Assembly: GCA_946480605.1 (NCBI GenBank)
Contig: CAMLKW010000162.1
Span: 1 to 10,297 of the forward strand
Origin: an uncultured Roseateles sp.
GTDB lineage: Bacteria > Pseudomonadota > Gammaproteobacteria > Burkholderiales > Burkholderiaceae
Length of the DNA stretch: 10,297 nucleotides
Direction of reading: 5' to 3'
Below the pieces are notes generated by a model. The model was given only the letters and a program-made list of their open reading frames with translations, was not told the origin of the DNA and did not search any database. Made by a program: the position numbers and the translations under genes. Positions 1 to 6,898 of this stretch are shown piece after piece. The stretch's first letter is position 1; each line of letters starts with the position of its first letter.

Positions 1-851
<851 letters not shown>

Positions 852-1610
852 CCCCGGCGCTGGCGGCGGGCCAAGGGCACCGCCGCCAGCGCCAGCAGGG
901 CCAGCGGCAGCGAACCCGGCAAGGGCAGCGGCGTCGCCGTGGTGCGCATGGCCACCCGCAGGTTGTCCAGCGCGGTCTCCTCGTTGCCGCCGTTGCCCTC
1001 ATGGGCCTCGGTCCAGCGGAAGGCCGTGATCGCGTGGTCCGAGATCACGCCGATGAAGATGGCCGGCGTGGGCGACAGGGCGCTGCCGGACAGCGGGATG
1101 TCCTGCGTCGATCCGTCGCTGAACCAGAACCGCAGCAGGCCCTGGTCGATGGCTGTGCTGTCGTTGCCGGGCTCGGACTCGAAGCTGGTGATGTCGAGCG
1201 CGGCGGCCAGGTAGGGCAGCGCGTACTGGCCCTCGAAGTAGGCGTCGCCGACCTGCCGCTGCGGACCGAAGGACGACGCGGTCTTGTTCGCACCGAACAC
1301 GTGGACGGGGCCGCCGATGTTGCTGCTCAGCGTCAGGCCCGGCAGCACGGCCACGCCGGTCAGGTCGGTGCCGTCGGCGTAGCCGGAGAAGTCCTGCAGC
1401 TGCGCGGGGCTGCTGAGTGCGGCTTCCCAGGAGGCCAGGTCGGTGTAGACCGACACGGTGGCGGCCCGCGCCTGCGCCGTGGTGGACATGGCAAGCGCGA
1501 TGAGGACGTGGTGAAGGACTCGCATGGCGGTTCTCCTTGCGGCAGAAGGCCGTATTGGGCCGGCCGCTGCGGGCCCTGCCCAGCCTGCGAACTGGGGAGT
1601 GCCCCGCGCC

Positions 1611-1626
1611 TGCAGGAACCCCGCCT
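1611..1626 (-). promoter_or_regulatory. Possible sigma-54 (-24/-12) promoter of the PEP-CTERM gene
   Basis: On the minus strand the 16 bases AGGCGGGGTTCCTGCA place GG and GC exactly ten bases apart and match the TGGCACG-N4-TTGCA consensus at 8 of 12 fixed positions. The predicted start of transcription would lie about 75 bases before the ATG at 1525. Many PEP-CTERM genes are controlled by the PrsK/PrsR two-component system through sigma-54, which is why the match is worth recording. The background is very GC-rich, so a chance match is quite possible. Confidence 0.25.
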
Positions 1627-1689
1627 CCCCAACTTCTCAGGCAGCACTCCCGCAGGGGCGGGGGCCGCGCATGCCCGCTGGCGCCCTCG

Positions 1690-2004
1690 TCAGGCCGTCA
1701 GCTTCAGCCCCACGATGCCGGCCACGATGAGGCCCACGCAGGCCAGTCGTGCGACGGTGGCTGGCTCCTGGAACAGCACGATGCCCAGCAGCACCGTGCC
1801 CACCGCGCCGATGCCGGTCCAGACCGCATAGGCCGTGCCCACCGGCAGCGTGCGCATGGCCACGCCCAGCAGCGCGACGCTGATGACCATGGCCGCGACG
1901 GTGGCCGCGGTGGGCCAGGGGCGCGAGAAGCCTTCGGTGTACTTGAGGCCGATGGCCCAGCCGACTTCGAACAAGCCGGCGATGACGAGAACCAGCCATG
2001 CCAT
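1690..2004 (-). CDS. sugE: Guanidinium exporter SugE/Gdx (small multidrug resistance family)
   Basis: A 104-residue, four-helix inner-membrane protein of the small multidrug resistance family. SugE/Gdx members work as dual-topology dimers that export guanidinium in exchange for protons. The sequence has the family's central glutamate (Glu13 in [13 protein letters not shown]), the subtype marks Trp16 and GLKYTEGF (19-26), the helix-3 signature [14 protein letters not shown], and the ending ADLV-like helix that closes with GIVGLKLTA. These features place it in the Gdx group, not the EmrE/Qac drug exporters. The frame stays open upstream to 2133. The ATG at 2004 is chosen because it gives the canonical MAW start and length, has AGGAG at 2012-2016 eight bases ahead, and leaves the riboswitch untranslated. 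A two-hairpin guanidine-II riboswitch lies directly upstream, so expression should be induced by guanidine. The gene stands between the S9 peptidase and the PEP-CTERM gene on the same strand. Confidence 0.95.
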   Translation of the reverse strand: MAWLVLVIAGLFEVGWAIGLKYTEGFSRPWPTAATVAAMVISVALLGVAMRTLPVGTAYAVWTGIGAVGTVLLGIVLFQEPATVARLACVGLIVAGIVGLKLTA

Positions 2005-2011
2005 GGCCCGT

Positions 2012-2016
2012 CTCCT
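2012..2016 (-). promoter_or_regulatory. Shine-Dalgarno site of sugE
   Basis: On the minus strand this reads AGGAG, followed by ACGGGCC-type spacer sequence and the ATG at 2004. It decides the sugE start in favour of 2004 over the upstream in-frame ATG at 2133. The six bases CGGGCC just before the ATG (2005-2010) are complementary to GGCCCG in the 3' arm of riboswitch hairpin P1 (2056-2061), which suggests how access to this site could be controlled. Confidence 0.75.
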
Positions 2017-2026
2017 GCAGTCGCGA

Positions 2027-2075
2027 GGCCGGGTCGTCCCGGCCGGGGGGAAGTGCGGGCCGGGTCGTCCGGGCC
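2027..2075 (-). ncRNA. Guanidine-II (mini-ykkC) riboswitch upstream of sugE
   Basis: Two GC-rich hairpins with identical ACGA tetraloops lie in the sugE leader, 13 bases apart. P1 (2058-2075) reads GGCCCGG-ACGA-CCCGGCC; it has two closing G-C pairs, one C-C mismatch and four outer pairs. P2 (2027-2044) reads GGCCGGG-ACGA-CCCGGCC, a perfect seven-pair stem. Paired stem-loops with ACGR loops, loop-closing C-G/G-C pairs and a short linker just ahead of a ribosome site define the guanidine-II class, in which guanidinium binds both loops and joins them. The gene it controls, sugE/gdx, is the commonest target of this class. A likely switch is that CGGGCC next to the start codon (2005-2010) pairs with GGCCCG of P1 (2056-2061) without ligand and is released when guanidine stabilises the hairpins. 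The class call is seen in the sequence; the switching route is inference. Confidence 0.92.
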
Positions 2076-2102
2076 GGCGACTCTGGGCAGAGACGCGGGC
2101 GC

Positions 2103-2133
2103 AGTGTAGGCAGCGGCGCCGCGTCCGTGGCAC
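2103..2133 (-). promoter_or_regulatory. Candidate sigma-70 promoter of riboswitch-sugE unit
   Basis: On the minus strand a GTGCCA box (2128-2133, 4 of 6 to TTGACA) and a TACACT box (2103-2108, 4 of 6 to TATAAT) are separated by 19 bases. The start of transcription would fall near 2096, about 20 bases before hairpin P1. This is the right place for a riboswitch promoter, but the spacing is long and the boxes are imperfect. Confidence 0.35.
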
Positions 2134-2137
2134 ATGC

Positions 2138-2153
2138 CCCAGGGCGGCCTGGG
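2138..2153 (-). terminator. GC hairpin after S9 peptidase gene, possible weak terminator
   Basis: A perfect six-pair stem, CCCAGG/CCTGGG with a four-base loop, starts about 22 bases after the peptidase stop codon. No run of U follows it, so it is not a standard intrinsic terminator. It may still slow transcription or mark the transcript end. Confidence 0.25.
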
Positions 2154-2175
2154 TGGTTGCGGCGCCACAGCCGCG

Positions 2176-4191
2176 TCAGCGCGCGGCGGGCTGCAGGTGC
2201 TTGCCGAGGAAGTTCTCGACGCGCTTCGCGAAGTCCAGCCGTGTGCTCATCTGCTGCCAGCCATGGCCCTCGTTCTCGTACTCGACGTAGTCGGGCGGGT
2301 TGCCGGCCTTGGCCAGCGCGTCGCGCAGGCGCCGGCCATGGTCCTTGGGCACGCGCAGGTCTTCCGCGCCGTAGGCCAGCAGCAGCGGCGCCTTGATGCG
2401 CGCGGCCTGGTGCACCGGCGAGACCTCGATGAGCCGTTCGCGGTCCTGCTTGGGGTCGCCGATCAGCTCGGGGTAGGCATGCTGGCGGGCGTAGCCGTGC
2501 AGGTCATCGACCACGAAGAAGCCGCCTTCCAGGTGCAGCGGCAGGTCGGCCACGCCCACCCAGCTGATGCCGCAGCGGAACAGCTCGGGATGGCGGATCA
2601 GGCCCATGGCGGTGGCATAGCCGCCGTAGCTGGCACCCATCACGCAGGCGCGGTCGCTGGCCAGGCCGGCCTTGCGGGCCCACAGCAGCGCGTCGGCCAG
2701 GTCGTCCTGCATGGCCAGGCCCCATTGTTTGAAGCCGGCCTTGAAATGCGCCTCGCCGTAGCCCTGGCTGCCGCGGAACTCGGGCTCGATGACCAGGTAG
2801 CCGCGCGAGGCCAGGAACTGCGCCATCGGCTCCCAGCGCCAGTAGCCGTTGCGCACCCAGGGCCCGCCGTGGGCCAGCACGACGGCGGGGGCGGGCTTGC
2901 CCGGTTCCACCCCCTGGGGCAGCGTCAGCCACACCGGCAGGTCGCGGCCGTCGCGGGCCTTGATGCGCTGGAAGTCCACGCCGGCCATCTGCTGGGGCTT
3001 CACGCCGGGCATGACGGGCGAGACGTTCTCCCAGCGCCGGGTCTCGGCGCGGTAGAGCAGGTGGCGGCCGGGGTCGCGGTCGGCGTAGGAGTGCACCAGC
3101 GCCAGCATGTCGGGCGCGCCGCAGCGCCGGCAGCTGATGCTGTTGACGCGGCCGGGCAGGCGGGCGTCCACCTCCTGCTGGAACTTCTTCATGGCCGGGT
3201 CGGTCCAGACCGTCACCTGCGAGTCGGCCTGCAGGCTGACGCCCAGCACGCCCTGGCCGGGGTCGCCCTGCTGCAGCCAGCCGCTGAAGTCGAAGCCCGG
3301 CGCCTGCACCAGCGGCTGCTCGGCGGGCTTGCCGGCGGCGAAGTCGAAGGTGGTCAGCACGGTCTCGCGCGCGGGGCCGCGGGGTTCGGTCACGTAGAGC
3401 GTGCCGTCGTCCGAGACGCCCACCGCCATGAAGGGCGGGTCCACGAGCCTGAAGCTGGCCAGCTGCCGCCACTGCTCCGCCCCGGGCGCCAGCCAGTGCA
3501 GCACGCCGCGGCCGTCTTCCTCGTACAGGCTCAGCACCACGCGCGGCTGACCCTTGCTGTCGAACATCCACTGCATCGCCCGCTCGGGCGGCTTGGGCAT
3601 GTCCATCTTGCGCACCAGGCCGCTCTGCACGTTCAGCCACTTGGGCTCGAAGCGGCGCAGCTGGAAGTCGAGCTGGCCGACGATCACCTCGTCGGGCCGC
3701 ACGCCCGGCTGCGGCCGGGGCACGGCCAGCAGCGCGTGGTCGAACTTCAGCGAATCCGACTGCTGCATGCAGGACTTGATCTCGCTGCAGATCAGCTCGG
3801 TGGTCTTGCCGCTGCCCACTTCCACCGAGAACAGGCCCGGCAGGTGGGTGGTGTTGCGGGCGGGCTCGATCTTGCCGATCCGGAACACCAGGCGCTCGTC
3901 GTTGACCCAGTCGAACCAGACCACGTCCTGCTTGGCGTAGAAGGCCACCACCTTGGCCGGCTCGCTGCCCTGCAGGTCCACCACCAGCAGCGCGGCGCGG
4001 CGGTTGTCGTGCACGCGGGTCATGCCCACGTAGCGGCCGGTGGGCGAGAGCTTGACCTCCAGTACCGCCGGATGCCGGAAGAAGGTCTCGGCCGGCAGCA
4101 GCGGCGGGTCCGCCGCCTGCGCCGGCCCGCTGCCAGCCAGCGTCAGCGCCACCGCGAACGCGCATGCCTGCGCCCATCCAAGCCAAGCCAT
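2176..4191 (-). CDS. Exported S9-family serine peptidase (prolyl oligopeptidase-like)
   Basis: A 671-residue secreted peptidase of the prolyl-oligopeptidase (S9) family, which cleaves short peptides or acyl-peptides. Residues 1-27 are a signal peptide with likely cleavage after AQA, so it acts in the periplasm or outside. Residues about 35-400 form the beta-propeller-like region; about 405-671 are the alpha/beta-hydrolase domain. The HGGP oxyanion loop (441-444), nucleophile Ser521 in GASYGG, Asp611 in AYGAEDLRVP and His643 in NEGHGW complete the catalytic triad, so it should be active. A CRRC motif (354-357) and a Cys135/Cys141 pair may form disulfides. The frame continues upstream to 4629, but the ATG at 4191 begins the signal peptide and has AGGAG eight bases ahead plus a good promoter. 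It is divergent from the CotH-type gene. The exact substrate and S9 subfamily are not determined. Confidence 0.92.
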   Translation of the reverse strand: MAWLGWAQACAFAVALTLAGSGPAQAADPPLLPAETFFRHPAVLEVKLSPTGRYVGMTRVHDNRRAALLVVDLQGSEPAKVVAFYAKQDVVWFDWVNDERLVFRIGKIEPARNTTHLPGLFSVEVGSGKTTELICSEIKSCMQQSDSLKFDHALLAVPRPQPGVRPDEVIVGQLDFQLRRFEPKWLNVQSGLVRKMDMPKPPERAMQWMFDSKGQPRVVLSLYEEDGRGVLHWLAPGAEQWRQLASFRLVDPPFMAVGVSDDGTLYVTEPRGPARETVLTTFDFAAGKPAEQPLVQAPGFDFSGWLQQGDPGQGVLGVSLQADSQVTVWTDPAMKKFQQEVDARLPGRVNSISCRRCGAPDMLALVHSYADRDPGRHLLYRAETRRWENVSPVMPGVKPQQMAGVDFQRIKARDGRDLPVWLTLPQGVEPGKPAPAVVLAHGGPWVRNGYWRWEPMAQFLASRGYLVIEPEFRGSQGYGEAHFKAGFKQWGLAMQDDLADALLWARKAGLASDRACVMGASYGGYATAMGLIRHPELFRCGISWVGVADLPLHLEGGFFVVDDLHGYARQHAYPELIGDPKQDRERLIEVSPVHQAARIKAPLLLAYGAEDLRVPKDHGRRLRDALAKAGNPPDYVEYENEGHGWQQMSTRLDFAKRVENFLGKHLQPAAR

Positions 4192-4224
4192 GTTCCCGCT
4201 CCTGTCTCCGTTTTTGCGGCGCGG

Positions 4225-4253
4225 ATTATGGGTTGAAAGATAGCGCTGTCCAA
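4225..4253 (-). promoter_or_regulatory. Sigma-70-type promoter of the S9 peptidase gene
   Basis: On the minus strand a TTGGAC box (4248-4253) and a CATAAT box (4225-4230, 5 of 6 to TATAAT) stand exactly 17 bases apart in a locally AT-richer patch, unusual for this window. The transcript would start near 4218, leaving a leader of about 27 bases containing the AGGAG site. The -35 box is weak. Confidence 0.5.
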
Positions 4254-4375
4254 TGTGAATCCTTCGCCTGTCGCGCGCCGCCTGCGCCGTACCGCGTTGG
4301 AAACCACGGCGGCTTGCCGGCTGCCTAGACTGCCGCCCGCATTGCCGCCCCGAGAGCGGCTCGCGGGAGACGTGG

Positions 4376-5818
4376 ATGACGCAAAACACAGGGTGGTGGA
4401 TGGCCGCCGCGGCCGGCTTGCTGGCCGCGGGTTGTGGTGGCGGCGGCGGGGGTGGTGGCAGCAGTGCTCCGGTGCCACCGCCGGTGTCGGCGCCCGCGCC
4501 CGCCCCTTCACCGGCCCCCGCGCCAGCCCCGGCACCGGCGCCGCCGCCCGCCGCGCCGGCCTGGTTTCCGACCGGCACCGCCCAGGCCTTCGTGCAGCTG
4601 GAGATCAGCACCACCAACGCCGCGCCCATCGCCGACCGCGAGGACTACGTGAAGGGCACGTTCAAGCTGTCCGGCGCGGGCGTCGCGGCGGCGGAAGGCG
4701 GGCTGGAGATCCGTGGCCGCGGCAACTCGACCTGGGACTGGCCCAAGAAGCCCTACCGCATCAAGTTGACCAACGCCACCGCGCTGGCCGGCATGCCGGC
4801 CAGCCGGCACTGGGTGCTGCTGGCCAACTACGCCGACAAGACGCTGCTGCGCAACGACATGGCGTTCACGCTGAGCCGCCAGATGGGCATGGCCTACACG
4901 GTGCGCGACCAGATCGTGGAGCTGACGCTGAACGGCCAGTACCGCGGCCTGTACCAGCTGGCCGAGCACATCCGCGTCGGCAAGGACCGCGTGGACATTC
5001 CCGAGCTGAAGGCCGCCGACACCGGCAGCGACAAGATCAGCGGCGGCTATCTCATCGAGGTGGACTTCCGCATGCACCGCGACTACTGCAAGGACCCGCT
5101 GACGGCGTCGTTCTCGTCCTTCTGCGTGAACGGCGTCAACACGCTGCGCGACACGCAGTACTGCGTGGACTCCGCACACAGCTCGCCGTTCTGCGTGAAG
5201 GAACCCGAGGACATGTTCAAGCCCGAGTGGGCCGCGCATCGGGCCTACCTGGAGACCTTCTTCGCCGACGCCGAGGCCGCGCTGTTCGGCCCCGGCTTCA
5301 GGGACCCGGCCACCGGCTATGCCAAGTACATCGATGTCGATTCGGTCATCGACTACTGGCTGATCAACGAGTTCGCGAAGAACGTCGACGGCGCCGTGGC
5401 CAGCTTCTTCATGACCAAGAAGCGCGACGGCAAGCTGCACTTCGGCCCCATCTGGGACATGGACCTGGCCTTCGGCAATGCCGGCTACAACGACGCGGAC
5501 AAGACGGCGGGCTGGCACCTGCGCCGCTTTCCGTGGTTTGCGCGGCTGTTCGAGGACCCGGCCTTTGCCCAGCGCGCCAAGGCCCGCTACGCGGCGCTGA
5601 AGGCCGAGGGCAAGTTCGAGCTGCTGCTGCAGTACGCCCAGGCCCGCGCCACCTGGATGACGCTGGGCCAGCAGCGCAACTTCGCGCTGTGGCCCATCTT
5701 CGACTGGACCACCTGGTACACCCGCGTGCTGACGCCGGGCTACGACGCCGAGGTCAAGGAGATGCTGCGCTGGCAGCGCGAGCGCCTGGCCTGGATGGAC
5801 GCCGAGCTGAGCCAGTGA
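4376..5818 (+). CDS. CotH kinase-family lipoprotein
   Basis: A 480-residue lipoprotein with a CotH-type domain, an atypical protein-kinase fold first known from Bacillus spore-coat assembly. The signal peptide ends in the lipobox LLAAGC (Cys20). Next come eight glycines (21-28) and a Pro/Ala linker (31-62), then the CotH domain (about 70-475). Family landmarks are RGRGNSTW (113-120), KKPYRIKL (124-131), WVLLANYADKTLLRN (146-160), YRGLYQLAEHI (189-199), GGYLIEVD (223-230), DYWLINEFAKN (326-336) and the metal-binding GPIWDMDLAFGN (357-368). These kinase-core residues look intact, so phosphotransfer is plausible but the substrate is unknown. An insert at 236-275 carries four cysteines (238, 250, 263, 273), fitting an oxidising compartment. 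A GGGAG site six bases before the ATG supports the start. The protein is probably anchored in the outer membrane. It is divergent from the S9 peptidase, and no coat or polyphosphate gene is adjacent. Confidence 0.88.
   Translation: MTQNTGWWMAAAAGLLAAGCGGGGGGGGSSAPVPPPVSAPAPAPSPAPAPAPAPAPPPAAPAWFPTGTAQAFVQLEISTTNAAPIADREDYVKGTFKLSGAGVAAAEGGLEIRGRGNSTWDWPKKPYRIKLTNATALAGMPASRHWVLLANYADKTLLRNDMAFTLSRQMGMAYTVRDQIVELTLNGQYRGLYQLAEHIRVGKDRVDIPELKAADTGSDKISGGYLIEVDFRMHRDYCKDPLTASFSSFCVNGVNTLRDTQYCVDSAHSSPFCVKEPEDMFKPEWAAHRAYLETFFADAEAALFGPGFRDPATGYAKYIDVDSVIDYWLINEFAKNVDGAVASFFMTKKRDGKLHFGPIWDMDLAFGNAGYNDADKTAGWHLRRFPWFARLFEDPAFAQRAKARYAALKAEGKFELLLQYAQARATWMTLGQQRNFALWPIFDWTTWYTRVLTPGYDAEVKEMLRWQRERLAWMDAELSQ
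4436..4561 (+). repeat. Low-complexity Gly run and Pro/Ala-repeat linker in the CotH lipoprotein
   Basis: Eight consecutive glycine codons (4436-4459) are followed by imperfect Ala-Pro repeats (4466-4561). The stretch acts as a flexible tether between the lipid-modified cysteine and the folded domain. The G-rich coding strand could form G-quadruplex structure, and the repeats are a likely place for length variation between strains. Confidence 0.8.
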
Positions 5819-5909
5819 GGCCGGCGCGCGGGCCGTTCCTCCAAACTGAGGATGTGGGGCCGGCGGCGGCCGGTTAGAACGGGCTCCCGCCATTGATGGG
5901 GAGCCTCTC

Positions 5910-6377
5910 ATGCCTCAGTTCACGCTCGGTCCGGCCTCGCTCAAGGAACTCAAGGGCGTGCATGCCGACCTGGTGGCCGTCGTCCGGCGCGCCATCCAGA
6001 TCACGGTCCAGGACTTCTCCGTGCACGACGGCATCCGCACGCTGGCGGAGCAGCAGAAGCTGGTCGCCGCCGGCGCCTCGCAGACCATGGATTCACGCCA
6101 CATCAGCGGTCATGCCGTGGATCTGGTGCCCTACGTCAACGGCAAGCTGCGCTGGGAGTGGGACCCGATCTACGTGATCGCCGACGCGGTGCGCATGGCG
6201 GCGCGCGAGAAGGGCATCCCGCTGCGCTGGGGCGGCGCCTGGGACCTGGACTTCACCGAGTCCACGGACTCGCCCGAAGACCTGGTGGCCGCCTACGTGG
6301 CGCGGCGCAAGAAGCAGGGTCTGCGCGCCTTCATCGATGGCCCGCACTACGAGCTGCCAAAAGCGATCTATCCCTGA
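5910..6377 (+). CDS. M15-family zinc peptidase, T5 endolysin-like (L-alanyl-D-glutamate peptidase type)
   Basis: A 155-residue zinc peptidase of family M15, of the kind that cuts the L-Ala-D-Glu bond of peptidoglycan stem peptides. The core motif SRHISGHAVDL gives the zinc ligands His64 and Asp71, and DGPHYEL gives the catalytic acid Asp143 and third ligand His146. The spacings match those of the bacteriophage T5 endolysin (His-x6-Asp and Asp-x2-His), so it should be active. Residues 36-50 (FSVHDGIRTLAEQQK) form the usual substrate-side segment of the family. There is no signal peptide, transmembrane segment or binding domain, as in phage lysins that need a holin. No holin, spanin or other phage gene is next to it, so it may be a domesticated or stray lysin. 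A GGGGAG site ahead of the ATG at 5910 supports the start. Its end overlaps the convergent GrpB gene by ten bases. Confidence 0.87.
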   Translation: MPQFTLGPASLKELKGVHADLVAVVRRAIQITVQDFSVHDGIRTLAEQQKLVAAGASQTMDSRHISGHAVDLVPYVNGKLRWEWDPIYVIADAVRMAAREKGIPLRWGGAWDLDFTESTDSPEDLVAAYVARRKKQGLRAFIDGPHYELPKAIYP

Positions 6378-6898
6378 CCGGCGCCGGGTGCAGGCCGCCG
6401 TGCCAGCACCGCCTGGATGAACGGCCCCTTGGCCGCCGTGTAGGCCGCCTTGTCCGTGGCGTGCCGCGCCGCCAGCTCGCGCTTGAGTTGCGCGTAGCGC
6501 TCCCGCAGGGCGGCGTCGGCGCGCAGCGCGTCGCGGAACGCCAGCTGCTGCTGCCAGAAGGAGCCGCCACGCTCGACGATGTGCAGGTGCACCCGCAAGC
6601 GCGAGCGCGAGCCATCGGCATCGCGCGTGAAGTAGCGCCGCTCGGGCAACTGCGCCTCATGCTCGGGGCGGTAGCGATAGCCCAGCGCGGCCAGTGCGCC
6701 GCCGCGGGCCGGCACCTCCGCGAGCGCCGCGACGCCGAGCAGCAGGTCCAGCACCGGCTTGGCGCACAGCCCGGGCACGGCGGTGCTGCCGATGTGCTCG
6801 ATCTGGCAGGCGCCGAAGACGTCCAGCAGCGGCCCGGCTGCCGCACCGAACTGCGCCGGCCAGCCGGGATGGGCCTCGACCAGCCGGACCTCGCTCAC
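6368..6898 (-). CDS. GrpB/UPF0157-family protein
   Basis: A 176-residue cytoplasmic protein of the GrpB (UPF0157) family, which has a nucleotidyltransferase-like fold and no settled reaction. The family core is clear: IEHIGSTAVPGLCAKPVLDLLLGV (33-56) supplies the GS motif and the downstream Lys-Pro and Asp, and RVHLHIVERGG (102-112) plus the FRDALRADAALRERYAQLK segment (121-139) are typical. Related domains occur fused to dephospho-CoA kinase in mycobacteria. The frame has no ATG near the expected start. The GTG at 6898 is chosen because it gives the normal family beginning (EVRLVEAHPGWPAQF) and forms a GTGA overlap with the stop of the upstream glycosidase, pointing to coupled translation. 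It is the last gene of the four-gene operon. Its 3' end overlaps the convergent M15 peptidase by ten bases. The role in the operon is not known. Confidence 0.87.
   Translation of the reverse strand: MSEVRLVEAHPGWPAQFGAAAGPLLDVFGACQIEHIGSTAVPGLCAKPVLDLLLGVAALAEVPARGGALAALGYRYRPEHEAQLPERRYFTRDADGSRSRLRVHLHIVERGGSFWQQQLAFRDALRADAALRERYAQLKRELAARHATDKAAYTAAKGPFIQAVLARRPAPGAGQG

Noticed and set aside
2005..2133. Longer SugE starting at 2133
   Set aside because: The extra 43 residues are Arg/Pro-rich, absent from the family, and are simply the riboswitch read as codons.
2134..4236. A 700-codon open frame on the plus strand opposite the S9 peptidase
   Set aside because: It is antisense to a gene with an intact catalytic triad and signal peptide. 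Its His/Ala/Gly/Val-rich composition has no domain and comes from GC-biased third positions.
4433..4465. Frameshift or sequencing error in the glycine run of the CotH lipoprotein
   Set aside because: The frame is continuous from lipobox to domain end, and Gly runs after the lipid-modified cysteine are common in lipoproteins.
4192..4629. Longer N-terminus for the S9 peptidase, starting at 4629
   Set aside because: It would run across the divergent promoter region and into the CotH gene, and would bury the signal peptide. The ribosome site and promoter support 4191.
5819..5909. Terminator or promoter in the GC-rich repeat GGCCGGCGGCGGCCGG before the M15 gene
   Set aside because: No U-run follows the weak stem, and the TAGAAC-like box nearby has no -35 partner at proper spacing.
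4508..5911. A 467-codon minus-strand frame opposite the CotH-type gene
   Set aside because: It is antisense to a well-conserved domain and has no start context or family features.
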